DNA of 64,000 nucleotides from Enoplolaimus lenunculus. Taxonomy: Eukaryota; Nematoda; Enoplea; Enoplida; Thoracostomopsidae. The translations under genes and the position numbers were made by a program. Below, piece by piece: positions 1 through 13,300 of this stretch (position 1 is its first letter; the number at the start of each line of letters is the position of its first letter). Under the pieces are notes generated by a model. It saw only the letters and a list, made by a program, of their open reading frames with translations, ran no database searches and was not told where the DNA came from. The DNA is taken from the NCBI GenBank assembly GCA_030248215.1, contig JASANG010004010.1, forward strand, positions 32,594-96,593, written 5' to 3'.

Positions 1-560
1 GACTGCCGTTTATTACAGTTCGCGAATCTATTGACGGTGCTATTAAATTTATATTCAAGACTGGTCTTAATTCTAACATGATGAATTCAAGGTAACTGTG
101 AACGCAACAATCGTGCAAGAATTTGAAAACAACCTTGCATGTCAAATTTAAAAATTTAATTTTGTGAACATTTTGCTATGAACCTAATAACTGAATTGCA
201 CCTTGCGATTCAGATATATGTGTAAACGATTCAAAACGTCTGTCGGTATTTGTCGTAAAACTATTACATGTCCTCAAATACTTTTTAAATTCCTAATACT
301 AAGAAAAATTGGCAAATAAGAAAAACTTGATTGGCCTTTACCTCATTAGCCCACAATAATTACGAATCTGTTTGCATTGAGCGAGGTTAAAACATTGCGC
401 CATTAATCAGTTCGAAAAATCCAAATAAGCTGCATTTGGTTTCAATGCTAATGGTTGGTACTGTACAGCAAGATAGTACATTAGAAACGCTGCAGTGTAG
501 TTTTATTCATTAGTAGACAGTATACTCATTAAATTAATATTCTACATATAAGAATGTTTT
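1..560. other. Intergenic, nothing recognised
   Basis: AT-rich sequence with no long open frame, no recognisable repeat family and no RNA gene that I can see. Confidence 0.5.
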
Positions 561-628
561 AATCTATATATTAAATGTGGAACGCCCCACATACGTATTT
601 TGGGCAGCATTCCAACAGATTTTTGTTT
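561..628 (+). repeat. Conserved hairpin-forming repeat, copy A
   Basis: About 60 bases match 45176-45240 in the same orientation at roughly 90% identity. The core (578-614) starts TGGAACGCCCCA and ends TGGGCAGCATTCCA, which are imperfect inverse complements around the spacer CATACGTATTT. The flanking ATCTATATATTAA is also shared. It may be a short MITE or a structured element. An open frame over it begins only at a GTG and has no coding character. Confidence 0.5.
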
Positions 629-1068
629 ACCTATGCAAATTATACTTGTATGCATTGAGATACCTATTGTTTCAGATGTTTTATATAAATTATTTTGTTT
701 ACTTAAATATGAGGAAGCCAGGCAACAATATAGCCTACGGTCGGAGAAGCGTTAGTCCATTTGCACATGTGTGCAACTACGTGTACTAGTATTATTTACT
801 GACTATGATAGTATACTGATATTAAACACAAAGTGTAACTATATGCTTGTCTTTCTGTGCTAAAACTATCAGCAGCACAGAAATTCAAATATTAATTTTC
901 ACCTCGGTAGCACTGTTCTGCTCGTACAAAAGCTTTAAACTTACACATTTAACATAAACTTTACGTTTCGCTTCTCGTTCACATTTCCAAGCGAGATATC
1001 ATTTAATCAACGTCATATGCGTATTCTGTCGGGCGAACCAAGGCCAAAACCTAAACTTGAAACTGGCG
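629..1068. other. Intergenic, nothing recognised
   Basis: No supported gene, repeat or site was found in this stretch. Confidence 0.45.
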
Positions 1069-1070
1069 TA

Positions 1071-1432
1071 CTGTAGTGACGATCCGTAAGCGGATAGGGT
1101 CCCTAAATCATAACTAGGGTCCAATAGTCCATAAATGTCAATTATCTCAAATTGTAGCACATAAATGGGTCCAGGATCAAATCAAGTTTAGTTCAAATCT
1201 TTAAATCATACTTAAGTTGGAAGTACATTCTTAAGTATAACCTTGCATTATCGCTCAAATTTTGATACAAGACAAATAAACGTTTAGTTCAACGGATAGT
1301 TGCAATACCGAATATATATCAGTAACGAAGGCAGGGTTAAAAATAAATAGCTTTCCGTAACCGAATAACAGGGGGTAATTTCAGGAGAAGCCAAATAAAT
1401 ATTAGTGCCTCCTTTTATTCGGGTCACTACAG
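1071..1432. mobile_element. TA-flanked MITE (Tc1/mariner-like), copy 1
   Basis: A 362-bp non-autonomous DNA element. The left end is CTGTAGTGAC and the right end GGGTCACTACAG, flanked by TA on both sides (1069-1070 and 1433-1434), as expected for Tc1/mariner target duplication. The interior (for example the AGTACATTCTTAAGTATAACC stretch near 1222) matches copies at 15030-15462 and, inverted, 59927-60367. There is no transposase. The minus-strand open frame across 1284-1730 is a chance frame through this element and its flank. Confidence 0.8.
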
Positions 1433-1434
1433 TA

Positions 1435-3239
1435 TTTGGATTTAGCACAAAGAACGCATTTGATTTCTTACTCAGTTCGTTCGCAAGGCTTCTTTCACTA
1501 TTTACTGCGCTTCCTTCTGTTATAGGTAGAAATTTTTGTATGCTATATAGTGACCGTTGGCCATAGTTTTCAGGACATGGCGGATATAGCAAGGGTAACA
1601 GCGGCTTTTGGCAAGTCGCCTTATATTTTAATAGGTATAATTGTACTGTCTTGGCGAAATTAAAAAATAAAAACCCTCTTGTCATGTTTTTTAGTTCACA
1701 AGCGTCACCGTCTACAATCCGTAGATCCACTTAGGATCCAACGAACGTTTAACTGAAACATATGCATCATGTGTTGAATCAAAAAGGACGTATTTAACGT
1801 TTAATAATACAAAATGCCACAGATTTTTGAACTTTGACCAAAAACATTAATTAAACTCAACATTTTCGCTGGTCATATATTAATTGTTCCCAGTTGTCGT
1901 AAACTGTTTTATTGTCACGCTAAGCACAAAATGTGTGTGTTTTATCACACGCATTCCGAATTTTGGCCGATGCAATAAAAACCGTGACACCTTGATGTTT
2001 GCTTATGCCGTGAACAAACTTGAGCGATATTACGTAATGAATAATTCAACTACTAAAAGCTTAACAGCCAAACTAATGAAATAGTTTGAAGTTTGAAATC
2101 TTTTTCTAATTAAAGCTTATTTTGAAACGAATGTTTTGACAGATTCGATATTGTGCTCGTGACCATTTACACATATGCGCCATCCTGCTATTCGGGGCGA
2201 GAATCTACACGTCGCCGGTCTGCAGACATCATTGCTACTTTTAAGCTAAAATGTTTTCTGCAGCATCCAAACAATTTCTACTCTACAAAAATTTGCCTTT
2301 AATTGGTCTCTGCTAAACATTGAATGGTTGCGGCGCTGAAAAAAATTATGCATGATTTTGAAAAGAAACGTAAAATCATATATGCTCCGCTGGGTATTCC
2401 CATTGGGGTAGTAGGTGACGTTTGGGTGGTTCATCATATCGCATTTGATTGAAACGAATACAGGCCTGTAACCAGCTCATTTTCAATATGTATATAAAAA
2501 GGAATGAAAAAAATTGCAGATGAAGAAACGAAAACTTTGTAGTGTTTACAAACGATGCTAAATAGATTCAAGAAATAAATCAAAATTTTTAGGAACGCTG
2601 AGGTCCTTTCTGGCTCCATTCTGGATATGGACACGACTGGAAATAAAGCCAACAACAACGCAGTATATATACATACATAAATAGAATTACGAATTTATAA
2701 TTAGACTAAATTCGGGACATGAAAAGAGGCTTGTTATGACATTTTAAAAATTCTAAACGTATAATTTGGTTATCAGCGAAAAATCTAAATTTCACAAATG
2801 TACCTAACCCGCAATTAACCCAGCTAATAGATATTTGTGATAGATATGTAGCTTTTACCGAGTTCGATGTTTTATATTAAAAATATACTTAATGAATGAC
2901 ATTGTAGTTATCAGAAATTACAAAATGTCACTAGACTTTGTAATCTCGGGCATTCAATAGAACGAGAAAAAGCATAGTTTTTAAGTATTTTCGTGAAAAC
3001 CGAAAAATTCGAGCATATTAAAATTTATACCTCGAAAAGTGTAGAATAGACGTAATACTAAGGTGTGGATAATAGATACTTTTCGGAGAGTGAAAGATAC
3101 CTATCTTTTACACGCGCCTAGAGTTAAACTAATACTTTAAAGATTGAGAGTGATTTGCATTTTAATGGTTGTTTTGCGTTCTTACTCAATAAATTTTATC
3201 AAAAAGTTTACTAGAAAGAACTAAATTTCAATCACCACT
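1435..3239. other. Intergenic, nothing firmly recognised
   Basis: No supported coding sequence. A small imperfect palindrome lies near 3090-3112 (GTGAAAGATA facing TATCTTTTACAC). Open frames here are under 75 codons, as expected by chance at this base composition. Confidence 0.45.
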
Positions 3240-3430
3240 GAAGCAAAAGACTCCGGTTTATATTTCCACCTTAAAACTTAAAAGTTTGTGTGAGAATTTT
3301 TTACCCGCGAGTCACAAATTTTTACCCGCGAGTCACAAATTTTTACCCGCGAGTCACAAAATTTTACCCGCGAGTATACCCGCGACTGAACGCGGTTACT
3401 CGCAATAAAGTTCCACTCTGGTGCATTCTC
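3240..3430. repeat. Fragment of TACCCGCG element with 21-bp tandem repeat
   Basis: Positions 3297-3378 hold about four copies of a 21-bp unit built on TTTTTACCCGCGAGTCACAAA (first part of the unit given). The preceding bases (CCACCTTAAAAC, AAAAGTTTG) match the end of the larger element at 50775-51175, so this is an end fragment of that family in which the terminal motif has been tandemly amplified. Confidence 0.6.
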
Positions 3431-3519
3431 ACAGAATAGGCCAAATATTTGCCAATATACCACACATTCAGAAATCTTTCCGATTTCTGCGTAATCGATA
3501 AAATAGATTCAGGTGGCAA

Positions 3520-3835
3520 CAGGAGTGAAAAAACAAAACTCGGAGCCGAAACCGGACACGGAAGTGAATTAAAATTAAGCAATAGACACGTTGAAATTCA
3601 AAAGTTGGTTTTTAAGCTTCTTTTTTGAGGGATCTTGCAAACTAAATGTTTCAACATTGCTCACGATGTAACAAACAAGTTCAATGACGGACACAACTTT
3701 ATACGTAAAAACGAAAAATTTCACTACTTTAGTTGCCGGAACTTATCGTGAAAAAACTACTGAAGCCGGAGCCGCAACGAAAAGTCAATTTTCTGCCGGA
3801 GCCAAATACGAAGCTGAAGTCTGAGCCTGACCTCC
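3520..3835. repeat. CCGGAGCC-rich dispersed repeat, copy 1
   Basis: Repeated short blocks of the type GAGCCGAAACCGGA, GCCGGAGCC and GCCGGAGCCAAA, separated by AT-rich spacers. Related blocks occur at 40140-40240, 40370-40600 and 58993-59040. It is not coding and the superfamily was not identified. Confidence 0.45.
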
Positions 3836-4045
3836 GCTATATCCTGAGCAAAATGTTTCGTTTTACTAATTTAGCTTATGGAAAGTAAATGGACGAGGTA
3901 CGGTTGCCAAGACGAGTCGCAAATTTGTCATTTCAACGACATTCTTTATTCTATATCCTTACCCATAAAATGGCTTAAATATTGAAAATTTATGGTGGTA
4001 TAACTGAAGACATTACACATTTCTACAGATACAAATATATCCGAC

Positions 4046-4140
4046 AGTTAGGGTGTAACCCCTGATATTCGTTTTCGCTCCCGGTAAAAATCGGTGTTTA
4101 TTTTTCTTTTCATTATTGTTATAGAAATACCTCAAATTCC
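4046..4140. repeat. Fragment of the CAGGGTGTAA-end MITE
   Basis: Contains GTTAGGGTGTAACCCCTGAT followed by a CGTTTTCGCTCC / AAAAATCGGTGTT stretch, resembling the left end of the element at 52813-53183 (AAAAATCGGTATCGG, GTTATAGAAAT). It is diverged and only one end is visible. Confidence 0.4.
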
Positions 4141-6040
4141 GTTATTTTTTATGCTTGTAGTTAGCTTAAAAGCACTAAAAATAACTCAGTGTTTTAATAC
4201 AGATATATACATGCAATTGGTCGATTATAACAAAAATTAAATTCATCTGCAGTCCTAAGTATTTCGGAAGCTTTCGATACTTGTTCTACATATTAAATTT
4301 AGCCGGGTTACTATTTGCACATTTCAATTGTATTAGCAGGAAAATAAAACATATTTTAACATCAAATGCCAAATACTAAACAATTGCATTAAAATCAGTG
4401 GATGCTTGGGGCGTATAAGCCGATTTAAAAATGAGCTTAATATTTGTCAAATCAAAACAAGATCATTCGTATGGAAAAATAGTCGACTGAAAATCAGTCC
4501 GAACAGTTATATATTTGCAATGAAAGCACTAGCATGAACACTAAATATAGCTTTACATATTTCATTTTAAGTTTGAGCAAACTGGTCATTACTAGTAATT
4601 CTATAAATGAATCATAAAAAACAGACTGCACAGGAAGTTAAGATACGAAATATTATACTAAAACATAGACATTGTCTTAAAACGTCAACGACAAACGGTT
4701 GTTCAGGCTACTGATACCAAACTCTATAGCGAACTCCAAAAACATCATTCGATATCGTATTTTTATTGAGTTCACATTTTTATTAGCGCAAAATTAGCTT
4801 GGAAAACTATGTCGTGTGACGCGACGTCAATGAACAGCTTTGCGGCACAAGTTTCGCAGAGAACACTTTGTTTTCGTGATTAACGACTTTGAAGCTATGG
4901 TGCTGAGCGTGTTCCTTGAAAACCTCGCATGCTGCATATAGCGGCGCAGCAGGCGGGGAGAGAGAAGAGACACCGACACCTCCCCCTTTAGTTTTTGGAG
5001 TCAGAAAATTTTGTGTGACATGGAATGGAAAATTTTGTAACAAAGATAGTGAAGTCCCTGTATGTTCCCTTTTGTTTTCGGATCAGCTGCTGCGCTCCTG
5101 CTGCCATTATTGTGGTAAACGCATCTATACCAATTAGCTATAATACGTAACACAAGCGTATACTTGGCACATACCTATTAGACAGGGCTAAACATTTTTC
5201 AGAAGGGGCATACAATGGTTTTGCAAGGTTGAACCTTTTCTAGGGGAGCGAAATTTGAGCCATTTCTTGTCCTCTTTTGACTGCGAGACCGCCTATGCAG
5301 CTGCGCGATTTTTTTCGAGTTTAGCTCGACACAGCCACATTGCAAATTATTTGTAGTGTCTAACATTTGAAGTATACCTGGTTGTAGGTGGCTGTGCCAC
5401 TCCTAAATATATTTCAAACTAAAAACTAAAACTAAATTTAAAACCAATTCTAATTCCACACCTTATGGGAGTCCCCGGCTCCGCCTAGTCTCTCTTAGAA
5501 CTTAAGTTAGGCTTAGGCGTTTCAAAACGGCGTAAAATTTATAATCTATGCATGGCGGCTGCGTTCGCGAGGTATATGTATCAGGGGCCCTGCTTGGCCA
5601 TTTTAAATAATGTTGCAAATATGGGATGGGCTGGGTTTGCGCAATCATATAGCTAGTCAGCCATTGAGCTGACATATTGCTGTTGTTTTTATTAGAGTTG
5701 TTGTTGTTTAAAGATATGGCTTTGGTGAGTGCCCGAGACTTCCAAAGCCACCCAAAATATGCAAATCAAGCAAACATGGGGCTGGAGTAGCCAGCTTCCA
5801 TATTCATTCTGATTTTGTCAACTTACAATGTGTGGCGACTTCTGTGTTTTTCTGCGGATTTGAATCTTAGTTTATTTAGAGGATTGATAGTGCTTGATTG
5901 GCATTGGAAGGTCTGGGAGACCTAGGCAAATAGGTTTTAGGTGGAATACTTGTCACGGTAGCACTATGTGAGCCTACGGTGCACCGGCTTTAGGAATTCA
6001 GCAACTGGAGCGCATAGCGCGGAGCCTACGGGCGGTACCA
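4141..6040. other. Intergenic, mostly nothing recognised
   Basis: No supported gene. Around 5900-6230 the + strand becomes unusually G- and T-rich, and an 82-codon open frame there (5968-6216) reflects that composition rather than a protein. Confidence 0.4.
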
Positions 6041-6088
6041 GGGGAAGCCGGGGATCTTGGGGTTATTTGTTAACGGGGTTTTCTGGGG
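6041..6088 (+). other. Potential G-quadruplex, five GGGG runs
   Basis: Five runs of GGGG at 6041, 6050, 6059, 6075 and 6085 on the + strand, with loops of 5, 5, 12 and 6 bases. This is well above expectation in a genome with about 18% G and lies inside a longer G-rich strand (5880-6230). No neighbouring gene suggests a function. Confidence 0.55.
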
Positions 6089-6469
6089 TATATATTTGGA
6101 GTTGTCTGGGGCTTGTCTACTCTAGCGGGGCTAGTTTCAGCTGTTTTCTGGGGAATCCTGGGAATTTTGTTTGGTTAACTGGAGTTTTATGGATTATCTG
6201 GGGTTTGTCACGTTAAGTTTGCGTTTGGTTGATACGGTGTGAGCTTGTAACTTTAGTAGAATAACAGGGTTAAGTTATCGTAGAGATGTGCGGAAAGCAC
6301 CTAAAACAAAGGAACTTTCGATACCTTCGGTTGAATAAACTCGGCAGTTTAAGCATATTACTTGTATTGTATCGGTACTCGAGCTTTACTTTTATAGGCG
6401 TCATACGGTGCTGTGGGGAATAAAAGGAGCAAAAGAGCTAAAAACGCGGAGTTAGTGGTTTTATTAGGC

Positions 6470-7045
6470 ATTCAAAATCTCGAACTATTTACAATCCCTG
6501 GGCTTTGGGTTGGTAGGAAAAACCGGAAGCATATGTTTTGTTTGGAAAACGGGAAAAGTTGAAAGTTTAAACATATAGGTTTTCCCTGGTTAAGTAGGAA
6601 AAGTCTGAAAGTAGATTTTGTTTGGAAAACGGGAAAAGCTGATGAGTGAAAACGTATAGATTCAGGCACATTGTTTATCCCGAAAATGGAAAAGTTTACC
6701 CCCGCCATAATCTTTCACTTATATTAAGACAAATTGTGGGGCCCCCTGCAATTTGAAGGGGCGCTAAGCAGGAGGGGGGGCTGCCGCCCCTCCCTTTCCC
6801 CTCAATCAAAAACTTTTCCAATACAATAATACGTTTATTGAGACAAATTGTGGGACCCCCAGCGATTTTAAAGAATACTAAGCACGATAGGAAGCTGCCG
6901 CACCACCCCCATACTAAGCGGTTCTCATACTGAAGCACCAAACTGTTCAAAACTATTTCAATAATTTTAACAGTTTCAATGATAAAATGCTTTCTGCAGG
7001 TTGTTTGGGGGGCGGCAGCCCCCATCATGCTTAGTATTTTTTCAC
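6470..7045. repeat. Block of tandem and inverted repeats
   Basis: Two copies of a roughly 75-bp unit containing TTTGGAAAACGGGAAAAG lie at about 6535-6565 and 6615-6650. Next come two units starting GACAAATTGTGGG (about 6727 and 6840) that run into CTAAGCA...CTGCCGC, and then an inverted GGCGGCAGCCCCCATCATGC at about 7010. A degenerate relative of the first unit appears inverted near 42690-42800. Both minus-strand open frames here are made of repeat sequence. Confidence 0.55.
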
Positions 7046-8938
7046 ATCAAAAACCTATTCGTTTAATTTTCCCACATTTTCTGGTTTGCGAACCTCGTCC
7101 AAACCTCTAAGCTTTTCTACCAAACTATGGCATATTCAGGCGTCTGAATTTTCTACTTTTCCAGTTTTTTCAACCAAAATATGCTTGTGATATTTCCTAC
7201 AAAACCAGCGGAATGCCTAGCAATCGTACAGGAGTAGCAGCGCTGTACTCCTGGTGATATGTTTTCCTCCTTGGAAAATGGGAAGCCCCTGTGGTATATA
7301 TTGGCCTACATGACGAACAGAACTAACACTGTCACAGCGAGAAGCAATGAAAAGTTAGCAGATACGTATAAAACGGGGGACAAGGAGGATATACACCCCC
7401 CGGAAACACTCGAAAAAATACTTTTACAAGCTGTGTAATACCCAGCAAAGATAAAAAAATTTTCTCGCTAAAGAAGAAACATTTAGACGCGCTTATTCCC
7501 TCCGGACATGAAATCCTGGCTACACCGCTGAAAGTAGATTTTATAAATTCAAATCCCATTAATGGAACCCGCAAGTTACTCGAAGTATCTGATTACTGGT
7601 ACGTTGGCACCCGATAGAAATTCCCACACGTCTTTTGGAAGCTTATGAATAAAGTGCGATATTTTTAAGTGGTTATAGTATCCAATCATTTGCAAGCGCA
7701 TTTTAGTGCGCTGGGATAGGCGGAGATACGGAAGCGGAACGACCCCCTAGAAATTTAATAAAATGTGGTGCTGGATTAAACAACATCATAACTTTTATGG
7801 CTGCATAATTTTCATAAGTTATGGCGTTCGAACCAAGTACAAACACGCACAGATTTGAGGAAGAAGAGCGATCAAGCTAAAAAATCTGTTTTCTGAAGCC
7901 TACAAATATGCTATTCCTTGTATCTTCAGGAAATTATCAAAGATATATTCCCTATCCCGACCAGTGTATATTCCTTACTCCAAGGCTATTTAATTTACAC
8001 AATACCAATATATAGCAGGCTAACAAGCTATCCAACACTAAAACGATAAAGAAATTAAGTTCAGTTAAATAGAAGCCAAACGATTTAGCGTATTTACAAT
8101 TGGTTATAAAATTAAAACATATATTAGACTTGAACTATAGATTACAAATTCACTATGGCCAATAGCCGTAAATCACACCATAAACACTTTACACATATTT
8201 AAATAGAATATGGTTTTTCAAATAATCAATCATTACCTTTACGCAGATACGACTTTTAGGCCGTATTTTGAGCTAAGTCACACTGCATTTTCTTAAGATT
8301 TAAGCATATGGTCACCGAGAGCCAAACAAATCACTTTCAACTGTTGCAGTTTCAATGTTTGTGTTAATATTAGATAAAACGGAATTAAAGTTTTTTTAGA
8401 TCATTATATACAGAAAGACTAAAAAGGAACACAAATAAAAAAGCTTAAAATTTGACTGCTTGAAACGTGGTCTGGGTGTGTGAAAACCTGCAATTTGGAA
8501 GCATGTTGGAATCTTTTTGGAAATTATGCTATTAAGTAAGATTCTTCGAAATTCACTAAAAATACATTGAAGGCGGTTTTAGCTTCTGTTAACAGCAAGG
8601 ATCCTTAAAATACGAAAATTAAATAAAAAATTTTTACTTGTGCGTGCCGCTGGGCTGAGTTACTGGAGAATATCTACTGATTGGCTGCATAAATGCAAGT
8701 CAGCGGCATGCTTTAGCTATTCATTTCATTCAGCTTAGCATACAAAGTATATATTAATTACTAACTTAATCGACAAAAGGGCAGAAACGCGTGAATTTAA
8801 GCTTTAAGCGATGAGTAGACAAAAATTTTTATTACCATAAAATTTCTTATATATATATAGCCTATTCTTGTCGCAATCTATGAAAAGTTTTAAATTTCCA
8901 GATTGCAACCTGTTTTGTAAGCCTTGATCGTATCGAAG
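7046..8938. other. Intergenic, probable old transposon debris
   Basis: No supported gene. The stretch 7370-7540 (CCCCCCGG..., CATGAAATCCTGGCTACACC) resembles ends of hAT-type MITEs but I could not pair two ends. The rest shows nothing. Confidence 0.35.
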
Positions 8939-8946
8939 ATGCATTT

Positions 8947-9108
8947 CGGGCCCGTAGCCAAGCGGTGACCAGGGGGGGCTCAGCCCCTCTAAATCTTTTG
9001 CCCCCCTAGAAAGTTTTCCACCTTGCTTGTAACTCATTGAAATCCCTTGAATGCCCCTCCTGAAAAATTTTTAGCCCTCCCTAGCAAGGTGAGCTGGCTA
9101 CGGGCCGA
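8947..9108. mobile_element. hAT-type MITE with 8-bp target duplication
   Basis: A 162-bp element with terminal inverted repeats (left CGGGCCCGTAGCC, right GGCTACGGGCCGA) and a perfect 8-bp direct repeat ATGCATTT on each side (8939-8946 and 9109-9116), the hallmark of hAT insertion. Subterminal GCTCAGCCCC and AGCAAGGTGAGCTGG motifs recur at 19977-20138, 31479-31647 and elsewhere. There is no coding capacity. The perfect target duplication suggests fairly recent insertion. Confidence 0.85.
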
Positions 9109-9116
9109 ATGCATTT

Positions 9117-10234
9117 GCTAAGCTACACGCAGAAAATGTCATAGGGAATCAGCGCGTTTTTGTGAAATTCTAGGTACAATTTATAGATTTTCAAAAATGT
9201 TCTGAACTACTTAATACAACACGTGTTTCTTTGAAGACTGCCGCTAGCGAAAACCCATGTCACCGTTCGAGGGCAGCGACAAAGATTTGGGTTCGTGCTT
9301 AATAAATTTAACTATGATGTGCAAAACAATCAGTCTACTGGGCTGTACGAAACGTCTCATCTAAGCTTAAATATTGTCATTTTGTTTAAATTTCAACATA
9401 TGTAGCTATTGCAGAGTTTACAGCACATCATTATAAAACATAGTCACAGAAACCAGAACTGCGCTAAATCTGTATTACTTTCAGCTGAAGCTATCTTAGA
9501 GACACCAATATTCAGCAAATCACTAGACTTTCATAATGTTCAATGTTAAGTAAGTCCTGCGCATAGTGGTTCAGCAAGGATTCTATTACTGAGGGGTAAA
9601 ACGCAATATGTTAGCTTCTAAAATCCAGTGAGTTAGTACAAAGTCTTCGAAGTACATTTTGTATGGCCTTTTAGAAATCTCGGGGAGGGATACACCACCT
9701 TATCCTCTACTTCTTGTATACTTTCGTGGTGCTGCGTTAAGCTAAATGAAAGTTTCGTATCCTGGCACTGTCTTCACACCGATGCCAACGTGTATTTATA
9801 GCTGCATCCACTTCCAGTTTGAAAAGTGGCACGCGCATCTTTAGCAACTGGGCCCCTAGCCCTATGAAGGCCACAGCGCTCGCAAACCCAGTCTTGTAGA
9901 AAAATACTGCACCCCGTAGAAAAGTTTCAAACTCGTTTGTCACCAATTAGAACCGCTTTGCTGGCCTATAAACAAGCTAGAGATTTGTCGCGTTGATATT
10001 ATAGTAGCATTGGTTTACGTTTTATGCGAGCAAACCGCATTGAAGCATCAAAATAATTATTTGTGCCGAAAATAGAAAACAAATCATATAAAGTTCATCA
10101 ACGCAGAAACTAAATTTTACACAGAATATCTTCAACTAGTTTTTTACGCGTAATTTTGCTTTATAATTCGAACTGTTCAAGCGATTAGTTTGAGGTGTTA
10201 ACGTCAGATGAACCTACGGTTAATTATGTAGGCA
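9117..10234. other. Intergenic, nothing recognised
   Basis: No supported gene or RNA. A minus-strand 69-codon frame (9737-9946) has no recognisable domain and no start context. Confidence 0.35.
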
Positions 10235-10394
10235 CAGGCTCGTAATCGAAGGGGAACCTGTTAGGCTCAGCCTTCTCGAAATATTTGGCTTCTCTATGAA
10301 TGTTTTAGCTCTTATGTAAGCTTTATTTCAACTGCATGCTACACCTAAAATTGTTTAGCCCTCTTCCTAGCAGGTTCAGCTGGCTACCAGCCTG
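10235..10394. mobile_element. Diverged hAT-type MITE
   Basis: The left end CAGGCTCGTAATC and right end GCTGGCTACCAGCCTG, with internal AGGCTCAGCC and CCTAGCAGGTTCAGCTGGCTAC, match the CAGGCCCGTAGCCAG family (8947, 31479). About 160 bp, with mutated ends and no clear 8-bp duplication left. Confidence 0.6.
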
Positions 10395-13300
10395 CGTAGT
10401 TAGATGAATACGTTCAAGTCGGGGCGAAAATTTTTTAAGTACATGCAAAGGTTTCAGTGGACTTAATAACAACGAGTATGAAATTTTCTAGAAGGTGTGC
10501 AAAATATTTAGGTAGTCTGAGCGCTCCCTGGTCTATCTCTGGATACGGGACTGACCCCGGATACCCCAAAAGAATGGTGGAAAGGTAAAAAATTTCGGAT
10601 GCCAGTATATTTGAGGTTAAGCAATTTTATCCCACGCGTAAACTTATTGCCTTTACTGCTCAACATTTTGTCACCTCTAGAAAACAATCCTTCCATTGTA
10701 TCTCACTCTTCCTTAAACTTTTCGCTGCCCCCCCGTGCCAGGTGAACGGACTACAGTTCCAAATTTGTCATTTGAAACAAATATTTTGCATGATTGACCA
10801 AAATTAACTATTAAAACGTCGTATTAATACTTTTATCAGAAAATATGTCTTTTCAAAATGGTAAATGAGAACTGCAATATAAAAGTATAAATTACGATGT
10901 CGGTGTTGAAAAATAATATCTCGAAGTTTGGAAAAACATAAAAACAACAAACAAACCGGGCAAACCAAGTTCAAATCGAAAGCTTGTGACAGTCTAGCCA
11001 AAAATTAGGCTATATTATTAAGTTTTGTTCCTCTAACTGATTGGCGGGTAGACGCTGGTTTTAGAAAGGATTGTTTTTAGACTCACAACGGCTGTTTATG
11101 CAAAACAAAACTTTAACCAGAACGATGACAGAACACTAAACTGGAAGAAAGCAGAATTATGCCTGAAAACGAATGGAATTGTCGCACCAATGCTGAAACG
11201 ACATACCGTTAGATAAATTTTGGTATTTGGTTAATTTTTAGTTTAAAAATTAGAATTAAAATAATTTCAATCATATTTCTACACATATATAACAGTGGAG
11301 CTTCCTGCGATCGGACGCTAAGACGCTGATACTTTTTATTCACGCTTTCCCTCATGTTAACATTTTAGACTTAGGTGTATAAAGCTTACACTTAAGCTGG
11401 GGCAAACGGTCAGGCGAAGGCTTACGCATACGATTAGGCAGAGGAAACCTTATCCTATAGTCAGAAGTCAAGCCTAAGCGAAAATGGGGGGACCTGTACA
11501 CAAGCCTCTTGTGAACCTTTTATCTTGGCACACACGTAACGTTACTAAAACTGTGCATTGAGCATTATTTTTTCACCGTATGTGCTGGGTTACACAGAGT
11601 ATAATCAACGCGAGCTAAAGCGAAGTTTTCACTGCTAAACATATATAAATCGTTGTCATCTCAGTGATTTGTAGTGATGAACGCATCTCGGGTTTAGAAC
11701 ATAAAAAAGAAGATATATACATCTATTTTATACAACAATTCTATAATTTAGGCAATTTTAATGACGCTGTAGTTCGCTATTTTAGATATTCCTAGGTGTG
11801 TTCTGAAGAAACTGGTTTGCTACTATGAACCGAAACGAGGCATTTTTGCTTTTTGTCTTATGTACTCCAATAAGTTTAGTGGTTTTGATTTAATACTTAA
11901 ATATCTTGAAGGTGCAAATCTTTCATTGAGAATAAAATATTCTTAAAACAAAATGTTACATAAGACTGTGTTAGCGTGCCTGCGATTTGAGCTTCGATTT
12001 CATGACTCCTACTCAAAATAACACTATTGTAGAGAAGGTAAAATCCTACACAGCAAGCTTATTAAGACACACTAAATCATTTGCTCTCAGCTCATTACCT
12101 AAGTTATCATTATGACAATGCAGAACGCTGTGAAATTAACAACTTTCTATTTATTTCCTTGAGCAATTTGTTTCTGCAACGTTTAATTTTCAATAGCATT
12201 ATTTCGCTGCAAATAACAAATTTGTTGTCCAAACGAGACTTGCGGGCAAAGCGTGGTTCGCAGTCCAGCAAATTTTTGGCTGCCAGGTGCTTTGTATAGT
12301 TTTCATACAAATATTTCTTCAAAAATGGACCGACTACAACATAAATATTATATGTTGAGATTAAATATGTTTGTGCAAAAAAATGCGCACGCTGTAATTT
12401 CTAAACCATCCGTAAAGTTCTGGACCTGTCGCGGCTGCCACCTGCCGTACCCCATTCGAACTTTCTGGTTGCGCCGTAAACCTAAGCCTAAGCATAAGCC
12501 TAAATTTAAGCAAATAATTAGTCGTCAGCTTAAGCTTATTAAATTGTCGCCCGCGAAAAAATGGTTCGCTTCTTAAAATAACATTTTAATTCTATATACC
12601 TACTCATCGAAAAATTGATTAGGGATCCCCGAACGGTGAGATGCATTCCTGTATGCATATTTATTGGCGCTTGTGACTTCATGACTAGCCGAAGTCTTGG
12701 CTAATATATCTCTCACATAAATAATATGTAATAAAATGGCAAAAACCTTTCATTGGACATTTATAGCGTGCAGTCTGCAAATTTTCAAAATGTTGCCTGT
12801 CTTAGTTAAGTTATACATCTGGTGCGTTTGAACTAAACACCGACCAACAAAAATGAAATATACAAATGTTCGTTTGCCTCTGGCGTAGGTGCCTACATTT
12901 TTCTGTAGCATAAAAATTTGGTTATTTTTTGTGCTAAAACCTAATTTAAATGGATGCCAGTTTCAGGCTAACGATAGCGTTTGATTTCACGTTTATAAAG
13001 ATACAAAATCGGGTAAAAGCGCCAGAAAGTTTCGTTTTTGTGTTATTAAATCATAGACCTCTGAAACTGTGATTTCAGGATGACGTTACGCTGCAAAATA
13101 TATATTTAATTCGAACTGTGATGCTTGACATTTTGCTTCAACAAATTTAAATTAAAAATTGTGTCACATCATGTATATAAAGTGCGGATGATGCATACCT
13201 TAACAAGAGTATCAGCTGTGTGCATTCTATGTAAAGAATGTTCCCGCCCCGCGTTGCGTTTTTCAATAAGTACGCGCACAATAAAATGTGTGAAAATCTG

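Noticed and set aside
1284-1730. 148-codon minus-strand frame
   Set aside because: It overlaps the TA-type MITE whose other copies are not open in the same frame. No domain.
5968-6216. 82-codon Gly/Trp/Ser-rich frame
   Set aside because: Its composition follows from the G/T-rich strand. No domain, and it is interrupted just outside.
12253-12576. 107-codon + frame with a Lys-Pro rich patch
   Set aside because: The patch is a GCCTAA run from a MITE, and the start is not an ATG in good context.
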